Shown here in pieces: positions 15,374 to 15,575 of a stretch of DNA of 15,575 bases. Made by a program: the position numbers and the translations under genes. Position 1 is the first letter of the stretch; each line of letters opens with the position of its first letter. The notes under the pieces are model-generated. The model did not search any database. It had not been told where the DNA came from and saw nothing but the letters and a program-made list of their open reading frames with translations. Origin of the DNA: an uncultured Collinsella sp. (GTDB taxonomy: Bacteria > Actinomycetota > Coriobacteriia > Coriobacteriales > Coriobacteriaceae); assembly GCA_902496335.1 (NCBI GenBank), contig CABVAO010000038.1:1-15575 (forward strand), read 5' to 3'.

Positions 15374-15507
15374 AAAAAACACCCCATCAGGTAGTAGATA
15401 AACTAAAAGTCGCCACCCAGTGTACCCCCTAAACAACGGCGCCGCCCCAACCCGGAGCAAGCCCCGTCAACCAAATAACCGAACCATCAACCAAATGGCC
15501 GCAACCC
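15374..15507 (-). promoter_or_regulatory. Upstream region of the last membrane protein gene
   Basis: This gap should contain the promoter, because a terminator closes off transcription from the right. A tandem pair TCAACCAAAT lies at 15467-15476 and 15487-15496 with a 20-bp period; the copies are also similar in the following bases (AACCG and GGCCG). No clear -10/-35 pair was found. Confidence 0.3.
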
Positions 15508-15575
15508 AATCCCTATACAAAACGTGCCGCCCAAAAGGGGCGGCACACAAACTTCTAATCAGCTTTTCTGTAGCG
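15508..15575 (-). repeat. Terminator-containing repeat, copy 2 (cut by the window edge)
   Basis: Second copy of the element at 14549-14615, in the same orientation. It reaches the right edge of the window still matching, so its full length is unknown. Whether the long hairpin that lies beyond copy 1 is also duplicated cannot be seen. Confidence 0.75.
15517..15546 (-). terminator. Intrinsic terminator for a minus-strand gene beyond the right edge
   Basis: GTGCCGCCC (15524-15532) pairs with GGGCGGCAC (15538-15546), followed on the minus strand by GTTTTGTAT. It implies that a minus-strand transcription unit ends here, just upstream of the gene at 14741-15373, which therefore needs its own promoter in 15374-15516. 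Confidence 0.8.

Overview
The window is GC-rich, tightly packed chromosomal DNA. The protein families, codon preference and gene style fit a high-GC, probably gut-associated actinobacterium such as a Coriobacteriia (Collinsella-like) species. That placement is inferred from general character only; no rRNA or other taxonomic marker is present. Every confident gene except one lies on the minus strand, and the single plus-strand gene is a GntR-type regulator at 1375-2097.

Layout, left to right. Positions 1-95 look like the end of an IS3-type insertion sequence whose reading frame runs off the left edge. Next is a FrlB/AgaS-like SIS-domain sugar-phosphate deglycase or isomerase (176-1168). It is divergently transcribed from a HutC-type GntR regulator across a 206-bp region holding five same-orientation ATACA-type half-sites in helical phase. 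A minus-strand group follows: a PAP2 membrane phosphatase, an L-threonine aldolase-like PLP enzyme, an intrinsic terminator, and a GNAT acetyltransferase. The middle is a core block of ABC exporter, endonuclease III (nth) and transcription-repair coupling factor (mfd), preceded in the direction of transcription by rmuC. It is thus rich in DNA-maintenance functions.

The right third is accessory in character. At 12654-13743 lies a two-gene unit of visibly lower GC: a DUF6036-like nucleotidyltransferase and a helix-turn-helix protein, laid out like a toxin-antitoxin or defence module. The nucleotidyltransferase carries an apparent one-base frameshift in a G run (13331-13334). When the frame is restored, its stop codon overlaps the TTG start of the partner (TTGA at 13214-13217), and a perfect inverted repeat sits just upstream of the first gene. 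Further right are two membrane proteins of unknown function, a possible structured leader, an 89-bp near-perfect hairpin in the 3' region of the last gene, and two copies of a terminator-containing repeat on either side of that gene.

Several starts were moved inward from the longest reading frame because the longest version began at TTG or GTG without a ribosome binding site, while a nearby ATG has one (GNAT, mfd, nth, ABC, rmuC, both membrane proteins). For the helix-turn-helix gene the supported start is itself a TTG.
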